A stretch of 64,000 nt of DNA from Burkholderia sp. BCC0322 (lineage in GTDB: Bacteria; Pseudomonadota; Gammaproteobacteria; Burkholderiales; Burkholderiaceae): NCBI RefSeq assembly GCF_902833045.1, contig NZ_CADFDU010000002.1, positions 868,001 to 932,000 on the forward strand, read 5' to 3'. Below are positions 32,515 to 42,074 of this stretch, in pieces; position 1 is the first letter of the stretch, and the number at the start of each line of letters is the position of its first letter. A program made the translations under genes and the position numbers. Below the pieces are notes generated by a model, which was not told the origin of the DNA, did not search any database, and saw only the letters and a list, made by a program, of their open reading frames with translations.

Positions 32515-33408
32515 GTGTCCGACTCCGCTGTTTTTCCATTCATTCCCGCGCCACTCCAATGCGGCCGCTTCGAACTGACGTTCGAACGCCCGCTCGTGAT
32601 GGGCATCCTCAACGCCACGCCAGATTCGTTCTCCGACGGCGGCCGCTTCCTCGCGCGCGATGATGCGCTGCGCCAGGCGGAGCGGATGATTGCCGAAGGC
32701 GTGGACCTCCTCGATATCGGTGGCGAATCGACGCGCCCCGGCGCGCCGCCCGTGCCACTCGACGAGGAACTCGCGCGCGTGATCCCGCTCGTCGAAGCGC
32801 TGCGGCCGCTGAACGTGCCGCTGTCGATCGATACCTACAAGCCGGCCGTGATGCGTGCGGCGCTGGCCGCAGGCGCCGACCTGATCAACGACATCTGGGG
32901 GTTCCGCCAGCCGGGCGCGATCGACGCGGTGCGAGACGGCAACTGCGGGCTGTGTGCGATGCACATGCTCGGCGAGCCGCAGACGATGCAGGTCGGCGAG
33001 CCCGACTACGGCGACGTCGTGACCGACGTGCGCGAGTTTCTCGCCACGCGCGCGCAGGTGTTGCGCGATGCGGGCGTTGCGCCGGAGCGGATCTGCGTGG
33101 ATCCCGGCTTCGGATTCGGCAAGGCGGTTGTCGACGACAACTATGCGCTCTTGGCCGCGTTGCCGGACACGGCGCCCGCACGGCCCGATGGGCGCGCGTA
33201 TCCGATACTCGCGGGCATGTCGCGCAAGTCGATGCTCGGCGCGGTGATCGGCGGCAAGCCGCCGATGGAGCGCGTCGCGGCGAGCGTTGCGGCTGCATTG
33301 TGCGCGGTCGAGCGCGGGGCGGCGATCGTGCGCGTGCACGACGTTGCGGCGACGGTCGATGCGCTGAAAATCTGGAATGCCGTGCGCGAAGCCGCGCGGC
33401 AACGATAA
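32515..33408 (+). CDS. folP: Dihydropteroate synthase
   Basis: A 297-residue TIM-barrel enzyme joining p-aminobenzoate to hydroxymethyl-dihydropterin diphosphate, the sulfonamide target in folate synthesis. Signatures are [18 protein letters not shown] near residue 26, [13 protein letters not shown] near 65 and DPGFGFGK near 200. I set the start at GTG 32515, which gives a normal N-terminal length; the open frame extends further left without protein character. It lies 76 bp after ftsH and 28 bp before glmM. Confidence 0.93.
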   Translation: MSDSAVFPFIPAPLQCGRFELTFERPLVMGILNATPDSFSDGGRFLARDDALRQAERMIAEGVDLLDIGGESTRPGAPPVPLDEELARVIPLVEALRPLNVPLSIDTYKPAVMRAALAAGADLINDIWGFRQPGAIDAVRDGNCGLCAMHMLGEPQTMQVGEPDYGDVVTDVREFLATRAQVLRDAGVAPERICVDPGFGFGKAVVDDNYALLAALPDTAPARPDGRAYPILAGMSRKSMLGAVIGGKPPMERVAASVAAALCAVERGAAIVRVHDVAATVDALKIWNAVREAARQR

Positions 33409-33436
33409 GTCAGAAGACGAAGGAGGAAGATTCGCT

Positions 33437-34792
33437 ATGGGACGTCGATATTTCGGCACGGACGGCATTCGCGGCACGGTGGGCGACGCGCCCATCACGC
33501 CGGATTTCGTGTTGCGTCTCGGCTACGCGGCCGGCAAGGTACTGGCCAGTTCGGCCGACGTCGCGGCGGGCTCGCGTCCGACCGTGCTGATCGGCAAGGA
33601 CACGCGCGTGTCGGGCTACATGCTCGAGGCCGCGCTCGAGGCCGGATTCTCGGCGGCGGGCGTCGACGTGATGCTGGCCGGCCCGATGCCGACGCCGGGC
33701 GTCGCTTACCTGACGCGCGCGCTGCGCCTGTCGGCGGGCGTCGTGATCAGCGCATCGCACAACCCGTATCACGACAACGGGATCAAGTTTTTCTCGGCCG
33801 ACGGCAACAAGCTGCCGGACGACACCGAAGCCGCGATCGAAGCGTGGCTCGACAAGCCGCTCGAATGCGCATCGTCCGACGGTCTCGGCAAGGCGCGCCG
33901 CCTCGACGATGCGGCCGGCCGCTACATCGAGTTCTGCAAGAGCACGTTCCCGGCCGCGTTCAACCTCCGCGGGCTGAAGCTCGTGATCGACTGTGCGCAC
34001 GGTGCGGCGTACCAGATCGCGCCGCACGTGTTCCACGAACTCGGCGCGGACGTGATCCCGATCGGCGTCGCGCCGAACGGCTTCAACATCAACGACGGTG
34101 TCGGTGCGACCGCGCCCGACGCGCTGGTGCGCGCGGTGCGTGCGAACCACGCCGATCTCGGCATCGCGCTCGACGGCGATGCGGACCGGCTGCAGGTCGT
34201 CGACGCGACCGGTCGCCTTTACAACGGCGACGAGTTGCTCTACGTGCTCGTGAAGGACCGGATCGCGACCGACGGCAAGGTCGAAGGCGCGGTCGGCACG
34301 CTGATGACGAACCTCGCGGTCGAAGTCGCGCTGCAGCGCGAGGGTGTGAAATTCGTCCGGGCGGCGGTCGGCGATCGCTACGTGCTCGAACAGTTGCGCG
34401 AGCACGGCTGGCAGCTCGGCGCGGAAGGCTCGGGCCACATCCTGTCGCTCGATCGCCATTCGACCGGCGACGGCATCGTGTCGGCTCTGCTCGTGCTCGC
34501 CGCGCTGAAGCGCAGCGGCCGGACCCTTGCGCAGATGCTCGACGGCGTCACGCTGTTCCCGCAGAAGCTGATCAACGTGAGGATGAAGCCGGGCGCCGAC
34601 TGGAAGGGCAGCACGTCGATCCGCGCCGCGATCGTCGCAGCCGAGGCCGCGCTCGCCGGCAGCGGCCGCGTGCTGATCCGGGCATCGGGCACGGAGCCCG
34701 TGCTGCGCGTGATGGTCGAGGCACAGCAGGCGGCCGACGCGGTCCGCCACGCGGAGACGATCGCCGACGCAGTGCGCGCAGCGACGACCTGA
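33437..34792 (+). CDS. glmM: Phosphoglucosamine mutase
   Basis: A 451-residue alpha-phosphohexomutase that converts glucosamine-6-phosphate to glucosamine-1-phosphate for UDP-GlcNAc, peptidoglycan and LPS. The phosphoserine loop [18 protein letters not shown] puts the catalytic serine at about residue 107, the metal loop is LDGDADRLQ near 248, and the C-terminal phosphate-binding loop is [14 protein letters not shown]. The ATG at 33437 follows AAGGAGGAAG. It ends the ftsH-folP-glmM block. Confidence 0.96.
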   Translation: MGRRYFGTDGIRGTVGDAPITPDFVLRLGYAAGKVLASSADVAAGSRPTVLIGKDTRVSGYMLEAALEAGFSAAGVDVMLAGPMPTPGVAYLTRALRLSAGVVISASHNPYHDNGIKFFSADGNKLPDDTEAAIEAWLDKPLECASSDGLGKARRLDDAAGRYIEFCKSTFPAAFNLRGLKLVIDCAHGAAYQIAPHVFHELGADVIPIGVAPNGFNINDGVGATAPDALVRAVRANHADLGIALDGDADRLQVVDATGRLYNGDELLYVLVKDRIATDGKVEGAVGTLMTNLAVEVALQREGVKFVRAAVGDRYVLEQLREHGWQLGAEGSGHILSLDRHSTGDGIVSALLVLAALKRSGRTLAQMLDGVTLFPQKLINVRMKPGADWKGSTSIRAAIVAAEAALAGSGRVLIRASGTEPVLRVMVEAQQAADAVRHAETIADAVRAATT

Positions 34793-35139
34793 TGCGCGGG
34801 CCCGGCGCGGGGGCGGTCAAACGCCTGCGCGTCGGCGCGCCGTGAACCCGCATGCGGCGCCTTCGGGGCGCCGCGATTTCATCAGACGCAAAGGTTTGCG
34901 ATACCGATGAGAAGGGCGCGTCATCCACCGTATTCCACAGTTGAAAAATCGTCTGCCCCCTGATGGTGGACCCGCCCCGAGCGGGGGCTTTCCGTGACGC
35001 TGGCACTGCGCTACGATCCGCTCGCACTCAGGTGAAACGGGTAGTCTCCCGTCCCCTCCAGGCAGGCAATTCTTGCCGCCACCGCCGTTCCGGCACAGCC
35101 CGGGCGCCGCGCGCACCGCCCCCGATACTCCCTTTCAAC
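34793..35139. other. Intergenic region between glmM and the Pho boxes
   Basis: About 350 bases without a supported gene. It holds a short hairpin of GCCCC (34974-34978) and GGGGC (34984-34988) followed by CTTTCC, a possible weak terminator for glmM. Several short frames cross it, but none has a ribosome site. I see no RNA gene. Confidence 0.4.
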
Positions 35140-35189
35140 CAGTCATGTTACTGTCACGCCAGTTTCATCGATTGTCACATTACCGTCAT
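35140..35189 (+). promoter_or_regulatory. Tandem Pho-box array upstream of pstS
   Basis: Five 7-base half-sites resemble the PhoB repeat CTGTCAT: CAGTCAT (35140), CTGTCAC (35151), GTTTCAT (35162), TTGTCAC (35172) and CCGTCAT (35183). Spacing is 11 bases except between the third and fourth, where it is 10. A TAACCT at 35200-35205 begins ten bases after the last half-site, the normal place for the -10 of a PhoB-activated promoter. The pst operon is therefore expected to be switched on under phosphate limitation by PhoB, encoded downstream. Confidence 0.85.
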
Positions 35190-35245
35190 GAGGAGCCCCT
35201 AACCTTCGCGGTGCCGTAGTCATCCGCTCACACACTGGAGGTCTC

Positions 35246-36280
35246 ATGAAATTGATGCAAACCGCGATTGCCGGCCTGGCTGGCGCGCTTTTCGCCGTCG
35301 CCGCTCACGCTGCCGACATCACGGGCGCAGGCAGCACGTTCGCGATGCCGATCTATACGAAATGGGCTGCTGACTACCAGCAGACCGGCGGCGCGAAGGT
35401 CAACTACCAAGGTATCGGTTCGTCGGGCGGCCTGAAGCAGATCGTCGCGAAGACGGTCGATTTTGCCGGTTCGGACGCTCCGCTGAAGGATGACGAGCTC
35501 GCGAAGGAAGGCCTGTTCCAGTTCCCGACGGTGGTCGGCGGCGTGGTGCCGGTCGTCAACGTGCCGGGCGTGAAGGCCGGTGAACTGACGCTGTCGGGCC
35601 CGGTGCTCGGCGACATCTACCTCGGCAAGATCAAGAAGTGGAACGACCCGGCAATCGCCGCGCTGAACCCGAAGGTCAAGCTGCCGGACACGGACATCGC
35701 CGTGGTTCGCCGTGCTGACGGCTCGGGCACGAGCTTCATCTGGACGAACTACCTGTCGAAGGTCAACGACGAGTGGAAGTCGAAGGTCGGCGAAGGCACG
35801 ACGGTCAACTGGCCGACGGGCACGGGCGGCAAGGGCAACGACGGCGTCGCAGCCTTCGTGCAGCGCCTGCCGGGCGCAGTCGGCTACGTCGAATGGGCGT
35901 ACGCGAAGAAGAACAATATGGTCTACACGGCCCTGAAGAACTCGACGGGCACCGTGGTCGAGCCGAAGACGGAAACGTTCAAGGCCGCTGCTGCCGGCGC
36001 GAACTGGTCGAAGTCGTTCTACCAGATCCTGACGAACCAGCCGGGCAAGGAAGCATGGCCGGTCGTCGGCGCGACGTTCGTGCTGCTGCACGCGAAGCAG
36101 GACAAGCCGGAGCAGGGCGCGGAAACGCTGAAGTTCTTCAGCTGGGCGTTCAAGAACGGCGAGAAGGCTGCCGACAGCCTCGACTACATCTCGCTGCCGC
36201 CGGCAGTCGAAGCGGAAATCCGCAAGCAGTGGAAGGTGAAGGTGACGGACGCCTCGGGCAAGTCGGTCGCCGCCGAGTAA
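35246..36280 (+). CDS. pstS: Phosphate ABC transporter periplasmic substrate-binding protein
   Basis: A 344-residue periplasmic phosphate-binding protein. The signal peptide covers residues 1-22 and ends AAHA before [11 protein letters not shown], where the mature protein starts. The phosphate-binding segments [29 protein letters not shown] and [17 protein letters not shown] are all present. It captures phosphate for PstCAB and helps signal phosphate status to PhoR. The ATG at 35246 follows GGAGG. A hairpin follows the stop. Confidence 0.97.
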   Translation: MKLMQTAIAGLAGALFAVAAHAADITGAGSTFAMPIYTKWAADYQQTGGAKVNYQGIGSSGGLKQIVAKTVDFAGSDAPLKDDELAKEGLFQFPTVVGGVVPVVNVPGVKAGELTLSGPVLGDIYLGKIKKWNDPAIAALNPKVKLPDTDIAVVRRADGSGTSFIWTNYLSKVNDEWKSKVGEGTTVNWPTGTGGKGNDGVAAFVQRLPGAVGYVEWAYAKKNNMVYTALKNSTGTVVEPKTETFKAAAAGANWSKSFYQILTNQPGKEAWPVVGATFVLLHAKQDKPEQGAETLKFFSWAFKNGEKAADSLDYISLPPAVEAEIRKQWKVKVTDASGKSVAAE

Positions 36281-36296
36281 GCATTGCAGCGGTTCG

Positions 36297-36321
36297 CTGC
36301 CCGGCCGTGCCGGCCGGGCAG
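36297..36321 (+). other. Intergenic hairpin between pstS and pstC
   Basis: CTGCCCGGCC (36297-36306) and GGCCGGGCAG (36312-36321) form a perfect ten-pair stem with a five-base loop and no T run. Hairpins at this place are usually thought to protect the pstS end of the transcript and to let some polymerases stop, so that PstS is made in excess over the permease. Confidence 0.6.
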
Positions 36322-36374
36322 TGTGTGCGGTAAAGCCGGGCGTTACGGCGTCCGGCAATCAAAAGCAGGCACCC

Positions 36375-37361
36375 ATGTCTGATATTTCCTATACGTCCTC
36401 ACGGTCCGCCGACGTTGCGCAGCAACGCGCGCCGAGCCGCCTCGGGGATGTCGTATTCGGCGGCCTTGCACGGCTTGCTGCCATCGTGACCCTGCTGCTG
36501 CTCGGCGGGATCATCGTTTCCCTGATCATTGCGTCGCTGCCGACCATCCAGAAGTTCGGCCTCGGCTTCCTGTGGCAATCCGAGTGGGATCCCAACTCGG
36601 ACATCTACGGCGCGCTCGTGCCGATCTACGGCACGATCGTGACATCGATCATCGCGCTCGTCATCGCCGTGCCGGTCAGCTTCGGCATCGCGCTGTTCCT
36701 CACCGAGCTGTCGCCCGTGTGGCTGCGCCGCCCGCTCGGTATCGCGATCGAGCTGCTCGCCGCGATTCCGTCGATCGTGTACGGCATGTGGGGGCTGCTC
36801 GTGTTCGCGCCGATCTTCGCGGAATATTTCCAGAAGCCGCTCGGCCGCCTGTTCAAGGACGTGTGGGTGCTCGGGCCGCTGACGTCCGGCCCGCCGATCG
36901 GCATCGGCATCCTGGCAGCCGGCGTGATCCTCGCGATCATGATCATCCCGTACATCGCATCGGTGATGCGTGACGTGTTCGAGGTCACGCCCGTGCTGCT
37001 AAAGGAATCGGCGTACGGGATCGGCTGCACGACCTGGGAAGTGATGTGGAAGGTCGTGCTGCCCTATACGAAGACCGGCGTGATCGGCGGCGTGATGCTC
37101 GGCCTCGGCCGCGCGCTCGGCGAGACGATGGCCGTGACCTTCGTGATCGGCAACACGAACCTGCTCGACAGCGTGTCGCTGTTCGCACCGGGCAACAGCA
37201 TCACGTCGGCGCTGGCAAACGAATTCGCGGAAGCGCAACCGGGCCTGCATACGTCCGCGCTGATGGAACTGGGCCTGATCCTGTTCGTGATCACGTTCAT
37301 CGTGCTGTCCATCTCCAAACTGCTGCTGCTTCGTCTCGAGAAGGGAGAGGGCAAGAAATGA
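36375..37361 (+). CDS. pstC: Phosphate ABC transporter permease PstC
   Basis: A 328-residue inner-membrane permease with about six helices and the binding-protein-dependent transport signature [18 protein letters not shown] near residue 243, which contacts PstB. The start is the ATG at 36375; the frame is open to 36321 but lacks another ribosome site. The stop overlaps the pstA start as ATGA. It forms the phosphate channel together with PstA. Confidence 0.95.
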   Translation: MSDISYTSSRSADVAQQRAPSRLGDVVFGGLARLAAIVTLLLLGGIIVSLIIASLPTIQKFGLGFLWQSEWDPNSDIYGALVPIYGTIVTSIIALVIAVPVSFGIALFLTELSPVWLRRPLGIAIELLAAIPSIVYGMWGLLVFAPIFAEYFQKPLGRLFKDVWVLGPLTSGPPIGIGILAAGVILAIMIIPYIASVMRDVFEVTPVLLKESAYGIGCTTWEVMWKVVLPYTKTGVIGGVMLGLGRALGETMAVTFVIGNTNLLDSVSLFAPGNSITSALANEFAEAQPGLHTSALMELGLILFVITFIVLSISKLLLLRLEKGEGKK

Positions 37362-38251
37362 GCGAGCCCATCATGAATTTCCCGGGGCCGGACGGCGCCG
37401 TGCTCGACGCGATGCGCAATCGCCTGCAGCGCAAGCGCAAGGCCATCAACGCGATCGCGCTGGCCGCATCGCTCGGTGCGATGGCCTTCGGCCTGCTGTG
37501 GCTCGTGTGGATTCTCTACACGACGGTGCATCTCGGCATCAGCGGCCTGTCGCTGCAACTGTTCACCGAATCGACGCCGGCACCGAACACGGAAGGCGGC
37601 GGTCTCGCGAACGCGATCGTCGGTAGCTTGCTGCTGTGCGGTTTCGGCACGCTGGTCGGCACGCCGATCGGCATTCTCGCGGGCGTTTATCTTGCCGAAT
37701 ACGGCCAGAAGAACCTGCTGGCGGGCACGATCCGCTTCATCAACGACATCCTGCTGTCCGCGCCGTCGATCGTCATCGGCCTGTTCGTGTACGCGATCGT
37801 CGTCGCGAAGTCGGGGCGCTTCTCGGGCTGGGCCGGCGTGATCGCGCTTGCCCTGCTGCAGATTCCGATCGTGATCCGCACAACCGAGAACATGCTGAAG
37901 CTCGTGCCGAACGCGCTGCGCGAAGCGGCTTTCGCGCTCGGCACGCCGAAGTGGCGCATGGTGATGAAGATCACGCTGCGCGCATCGGTCGGCGGGATCG
38001 TGACGGGCGTGCTGCTCGCCGTCGCGCGGATCGCCGGCGAAACGGCGCCGCTGCTGTTCACCGCGTTGTCGAACCAGTTCTTCTCGTGGGACATGAGCCA
38101 GCCGATGGCGAACCTGCCCGTCACGATCTACAAGTTCGCGATGAGCCCGTTCGCGGAATGGCAGTCGCTCGCATGGGCGGGCGTGTTCCTGATTACGCTC
38201 GGGGTGCTCGGACTCAACATCCTGGCGCGCTCGATCTTCTCGAAAAAGTAA
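37358..38251 (+). CDS. pstA: Phosphate ABC transporter permease PstA
   Basis: A 297-residue inner-membrane permease, the partner of PstC. The first helix is at about residues 32-53. The EAA-type cytoplasmic loop reads [22 protein letters not shown], and [15 protein letters not shown] follows it. Translation is coupled to pstC by a four-base overlap. pstB begins 15 bp after the stop. Confidence 0.95.
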   Translation: MSEPIMNFPGPDGAVLDAMRNRLQRKRKAINAIALAASLGAMAFGLLWLVWILYTTVHLGISGLSLQLFTESTPAPNTEGGGLANAIVGSLLLCGFGTLVGTPIGILAGVYLAEYGQKNLLAGTIRFINDILLSAPSIVIGLFVYAIVVAKSGRFSGWAGVIALALLQIPIVIRTTENMLKLVPNALREAAFALGTPKWRMVMKITLRASVGGIVTGVLLAVARIAGETAPLLFTALSNQFFSWDMSQPMANLPVTIYKFAMSPFAEWQSLAWAGVFLITLGVLGLNILARSIFSKK

Positions 38252-38266
38252 CGGCGGAGCAATCCG

Positions 38267-39115
38267 ATGAATATGGCAGAAAGCCACCTGAATCCTGTCG
38301 AGCGCACTGCAGCGCCGGCCGGCACGCAAGAAGCGGCGCACGGCCGTCCGCTCGAGCCGCTGAACGCGAAGATCGAGGTCAACAACCTCAACTTCTTCTA
38401 CAACAAGTTCCATGCGCTGAAGAACATCAACCTGAGCATTCCCGAAGGGAAGGTGACGGCGTTCATCGGCCCGTCGGGCTGCGGCAAGTCGACGCTGCTG
38501 CGCACGTTCAACAAGATGTTCGCGCTTTATCCGGAGCAGCGTGCCGAAGGCGAAATCCTGATGGACGGCGAGAACCTGCTGACGACGAAGCGCGACATCT
38601 CGCTGCTGCGCGCGCGTATCGGCATGGTGTTCCAGAAGCCGACCCCGTTCCCGATGTCGATCTACGACAACATCGCGTTCGGCGTGAAGATGTTCGAAAA
38701 GCTCACGCGCTCGGAAATGGACGACCGCGTCGAGTGGGCGCTCACGAAGGCCGCGCTGTGGAACGAAGTGAAGGACAAGCTGAACCAGAGCGGCTACGGC
38801 CTCTCGGGCGGCCAGCAGCAGCGTCTGTGCATCGCGCGCGGCATCGCGATCCGTCCGGAAGTGCTGCTGCTCGACGAACCGTGCTCGGCGCTCGACCCGA
38901 TCTCGACGGGCCGCATCGAAGAGCTGATCGCGGAGCTGAAGAGCGACTACACGGTCGTGATCGTCACGCACAACATGCAGCAGGCCGCACGCTGCTCGGA
39001 TTTCACGGCCTACATGTACCTGGGCGAGCTGATCGAATTCGGTGAGACCGAAAAGATCTTCATCAAGCCGGTGCGCAAGGAAACGGAAGACTACATCACC
39101 GGCCGCTTCGGCTGA
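38267..39115 (+). CDS. pstB: Phosphate ABC transporter ATP-binding protein
   Basis: A 282-residue ABC ATPase with an N-terminal extension of about 28 residues before the domain. Walker A is GPSGCGKST near residue 68, the signature is [16 protein letters not shown] near 180, and Walker B is [12 protein letters not shown] near 203. The switch His is in [13 protein letters not shown]. It energises PstCA. The ATG at 38267 follows CGGAG. Confidence 0.96.
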   Translation: MNMAESHLNPVERTAAPAGTQEAAHGRPLEPLNAKIEVNNLNFFYNKFHALKNINLSIPEGKVTAFIGPSGCGKSTLLRTFNKMFALYPEQRAEGEILMDGENLLTTKRDISLLRARIGMVFQKPTPFPMSIYDNIAFGVKMFEKLTRSEMDDRVEWALTKAALWNEVKDKLNQSGYGLSGGQQQRLCIARGIAIRPEVLLLDEPCSALDPISTGRIEELIAELKSDYTVVIVTHNMQQAARCSDFTAYMYLGELIEFGETEKIFIKPVRKETEDYITGRFG

Positions 39116-39133
39116 TGACGGAGAACAACAGCC

Positions 39134-39838
39134 ATGTCGGATAAACATCTGTCGAGCCAGTTCGACGCGGACCTGAATGCCGTGTCGTCGAAAGTGCTGG
39201 AAATGGGCGGGCTCGTCGAGTCGCAGATCGTCGGCGCGATGCACGCGCTGAACGAATTCGATCGCGATGCGGCCGAGAAGGTCATCACCGCCGAGGAAAC
39301 GCTGAACGCGATGGAAGTCGACATCGACCAGGAGTGCGGCAACATCATCGCGCGGAGGCAGCCTGCCGCGCGTGACCTGCGCCTTTTGATGTCGATTTCG
39401 AAAACGATTACGAACCTCGAGCGCGCTGGCGACGAGGCCGAGAAGATCGCGAAGCGCGTGCGCCGCCTGGTCGACGAGCCGGCCGCGCGCGCGGTCAACA
39501 TCGCCGAGATCAAGGTGTCGGGCGAGATGGCCGTGACGATCCTGCGCCGCGCGCTCGACGCGTTTGCGCGTCTCGATACGGTGGCCGCCGCGCAGATCGT
39601 CAAGGACGACAAGGAGATCGACCAGGAATTCCGTGCGTTCGTGCGCAAGCTCGTGTCGTACATGCAGGAAGATCCGCGCACGATCTCGGTCGGCCTCGAG
39701 TACCTGTTCATCGCGAAGGCGATCGAACGGATCGGCGATCATGCGAAGAACATCGCCGAATTCATCATCTATATCGTGAAGGGCACGGACGTGCGGCACC
39801 AGCCGCGCGACACGCTCGATCGCGAAGCCAACAGTTAA
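39134..39838 (+). CDS. phoU: Phosphate signalling protein PhoU
   Basis: A 234-residue all-helical protein with two PhoU repeats; each holds an acidic metal-binding cluster, seen as NLERAGDEAEKIAKR near residue 95 and IERIGDHAKNIAEF near 200. PhoU links the Pst transporter to PhoR and keeps the Pho regulon off when phosphate is ample. It lies between pstB and phoB, so transporter and sensor genes are one block. The ATG at 39134 follows GGAG. Confidence 0.95.
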   Translation: MSDKHLSSQFDADLNAVSSKVLEMGGLVESQIVGAMHALNEFDRDAAEKVITAEETLNAMEVDIDQECGNIIARRQPAARDLRLLMSISKTITNLERAGDEAEKIAKRVRRLVDEPAARAVNIAEIKVSGEMAVTILRRALDAFARLDTVAAAQIVKDDKEIDQEFRAFVRKLVSYMQEDPRTISVGLEYLFIAKAIERIGDHAKNIAEFIIYIVKGTDVRHQPRDTLDREANS

Positions 39839-39869
39839 TCGACTCCGTACAGGAAGAAAAGAGGTGCCG

Positions 39870-40571
39870 ATGCCCAGCAACATTCTCGTCGTTGAAGATG
39901 AGCCCGCGATTTCCGAACTGATCTCGGTGAATCTCCAGCACGCCGGTCATTGCCCGATTCGTGCGTACAACGCCGAACAGGCGCAGAACCTGATCAGCGA
40001 CGTGCTGCCCGATCTCGTGCTGCTCGACTGGATGCTGCCGGGCAAGTCCGGTATCGCGTTCGCGCGCGACCTGCGCAACAACGAACGGACCAAGCACATC
40101 CCGATCATCATGCTGACTGCGCGCGGTGACGAGCAGGACAAGGTGCTCGGCCTCGAAATCGGCGCGGACGACTACGTGACGAAGCCGTTCTCGCCGAAGG
40201 AGCTGATGGCGCGGATCAAGGCCGTGCTGCGCCGCCGCGCGCCGCAGCTGACCGAGGACGTCGTGTCGATCAACGGGCTGCGCCTCGATCCGGCCACGCA
40301 TCGGGTCGCCGCGCATGCGGAAGGCAGCGAGATCAAGCTCGATCTCGGCCCGACCGAGTTCCGCCTGCTGCATTTCTTCATGACGCATCCGGAGCGCGTG
40401 CATAGCCGCACGCAACTGCTCGACCAGGTGTGGGGCGACCATGTATTCGTCGAGGAGCGCACCGTCGACGTCCACATCAAACGATTGCGCGCGGCCTTGA
40501 AACCGGCCGGCTGCGATGCGATGATCGAGACCGTGCGCGGCAGCGGCTACCGGCTCGCCAAGCACGCGTAA
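39870..40571 (+). CDS. phoB: Phosphate regulon response regulator PhoB
   Basis: A 233-residue OmpR/PhoB-type regulator. The receiver domain (residues 1-120) has the acidic pair in VVEDEP, the phospho-acceptor Asp in LVLLDWMLPGKSG near 53 and the conserved Lys in DDYVTKPFSPKEL near 105. The C-terminal winged helix includes LDQVWGDHVFVEERTVDVHI and KPAGCDAMIETVRGSGYRL. It binds Pho boxes such as those in front of pstS. An upstream GTG at 39864 would add two residues; GAGG fits the ATG better. Confidence 0.96.
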   Translation: MPSNILVVEDEPAISELISVNLQHAGHCPIRAYNAEQAQNLISDVLPDLVLLDWMLPGKSGIAFARDLRNNERTKHIPIIMLTARGDEQDKVLGLEIGADDYVTKPFSPKELMARIKAVLRRRAPQLTEDVVSINGLRLDPATHRVAAHAEGSEIKLDLGPTEFRLLHFFMTHPERVHSRTQLLDQVWGDHVFVEERTVDVHIKRLRAALKPAGCDAMIETVRGSGYRLAKHA

Positions 40572-40628
40572 CGTATTCACGCATGCCGTGTGCCGCGGCA
40601 TGCCGTTCATTCTTTCGGGCGCTGAATC

Positions 40629-41948
40629 ATGAACATCATCTGGGCGCGCTTTCTGGTGTCGCTCGTGCTGCTCGTGCTGATCGGCGTATTGGTCGGCGTC
40701 TTCACGGGCCCGACCGCGGGCCTCGTGTTCGTGGTCGTGATGCTGGTCGCGCAGGGCTTTTTCAGTACCTTTCATACGCAGCGTCTGTGGCGGCTGCTCG
40801 ATGCACCGGTCTACGGCGAAGTGCCGAGCGCGCCGGGCATCTGGGGTGAAATCTACTATCGTCTGCACAAGCTCGCGAAGCAGTGGCATGCACAGGTGCG
40901 TCAGGTCGAGCAGCAGCACTCGCGCTTCATCCAGGCGATCCAGGCGTCGCCGAACGGCGTCGCGATGCTCGACGACCACGACCAGATCGAGTGGTGCAAT
41001 GCGATTGCCGAGGTCCACTTCGGCCTCGACGCGAAGCGCGATCTGCGCCAGCACATCACCAATCTGGTTCGCCATCCCGAGTTCGTACGCTATCTGAACG
41101 CGCAGCATTACGACGAAACACTTGTGATGCGCGGCATGGGCGAGTCGCGGCAGAACGTGCTGGAAGTGCAGGTGTTTCCGTACGGCGAGAACCGCAAGCT
41201 GCTGCTCACGCAGGACATCACCGAGCTCGAGCGGACCGACGCGATGCGGCGCGACTTCGTCGCGAACGTGTCGCACGAACTGAAGACGCCGCTCACCGTG
41301 CTGTCGGGTTTCCTCGAGACGATGCGCGAGCTGCCGCTGAACGAGGAAGACCGCGCGCGCTATCTCGACATGATGGAGCAGCAGGCCTCGCGGATGCGCC
41401 ACATCGTGACCGACCTGCTGGTGCTCGCGAAGCTGGAAGGCGAGAGCAAGCCGCCGGTCGATCGTGCGATCGACATGCGTGCCGTGTTCGACCATCTGAA
41501 GGAGGACGCGCAGACGCTGTCGAACGGGCATCACGACATCACGTTCTTGATCGACGAGACGCTCGGTGTCACCGGCGCGCAAACGGAGCTGTTCAGCGCG
41601 TTTGCGAATCTCGTCACCAACGCGATCCGCTATACGCCGGAAGGCGGCAAGATCGTCGTGACGTGGCGGCGCGAAGGCGCGCAGGGCGTGTTTTCGGTCA
41701 CGGACAGCGGCTTCGGCATCCCGGCCGCCGACCTGCCGCGGCTCACCGAACGCTTCTATCGCGTCGATCGCAGCCGTTCGCGCGACACGGGCGGCACGGG
41801 GCTCGGCCTTGCGATCGTCAAGCACGTGCTGCAGCGGCACGACGCGCACCTGTATGTGCAAAGCGAGGAAGGGCGTGGCAGCACGTTCACCGCGCGGTTC
41901 CCGGGCTCGCGCATCATCGCGATCCGGCCGGCTGCATACGAGGCATGA
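40629..41948 (+). CDS. phoR: Phosphate regulon sensor histidine kinase PhoR
   Basis: A 439-residue membrane-anchored kinase. Two N-terminal hydrophobic helices (about 7-29 and 33-52) have almost no periplasmic loop, as in E. coli PhoR. A PAS domain follows (about 95-195). The H box VSHELKTPLTVL puts the phosphorylated residue at His216, and N, G1, F and G2 boxes lie at about 320-420 (DSGFGIPAADLPRLTERF, GGTGLGLAIVKHV). It phosphorylates PhoB at low phosphate. It ends at a strong bidirectional terminator. Confidence 0.95.
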   Translation: MNIIWARFLVSLVLLVLIGVLVGVFTGPTAGLVFVVVMLVAQGFFSTFHTQRLWRLLDAPVYGEVPSAPGIWGEIYYRLHKLAKQWHAQVRQVEQQHSRFIQAIQASPNGVAMLDDHDQIEWCNAIAEVHFGLDAKRDLRQHITNLVRHPEFVRYLNAQHYDETLVMRGMGESRQNVLEVQVFPYGENRKLLLTQDITELERTDAMRRDFVANVSHELKTPLTVLSGFLETMRELPLNEEDRARYLDMMEQQASRMRHIVTDLLVLAKLEGESKPPVDRAIDMRAVFDHLKEDAQTLSNGHHDITFLIDETLGVTGAQTELFSAFANLVTNAIRYTPEGGKIVVTWRREGAQGVFSVTDSGFGIPAADLPRLTERFYRVDRSRSRDTGGTGLGLAIVKHVLQRHDAHLYVQSEEGRGSTFTARFPGSRIIAIRPAAYEA

Positions 41949-42003
41949 TCGCGTCACCGCATCCGTCGCTCGTTCGGCGAGCGGCGGCATGCCGGATCCG
42001 CAA

Positions 42004-42035
42004 CAAAAAAGCGCAGCCCGCGGGCTGCGCTTTTT
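42004..42035. terminator. Bidirectional intrinsic terminator between phoR and ppk
   Basis: GCGCAGCCCG and CGGGCTGCGC (42011-42030) form a perfect palindrome, flanked by six A on the left and five T on the right. It can stop the phoB-phoR transcript on the plus strand and the ppk transcript on the minus strand. Confidence 0.88.
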
Positions 42036-42074
42036 ATGGGTAGCGCGGAGCGCGATTCGCGCCGCGCCGCCGGT

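Noticed and set aside
37064-39883. A 939-residue minus-strand frame across the pst-phoU genes
   Set aside because: Same shadow effect; the plus strand carries pstC, pstA, pstB and phoU with all family motifs and coupled starts.
39765-41990. A 741-residue minus-strand frame opposite phoB-phoR
   Set aside because: No domain, no ribosome site and Arg-rich composition; phoB and phoR are clear on the plus strand.
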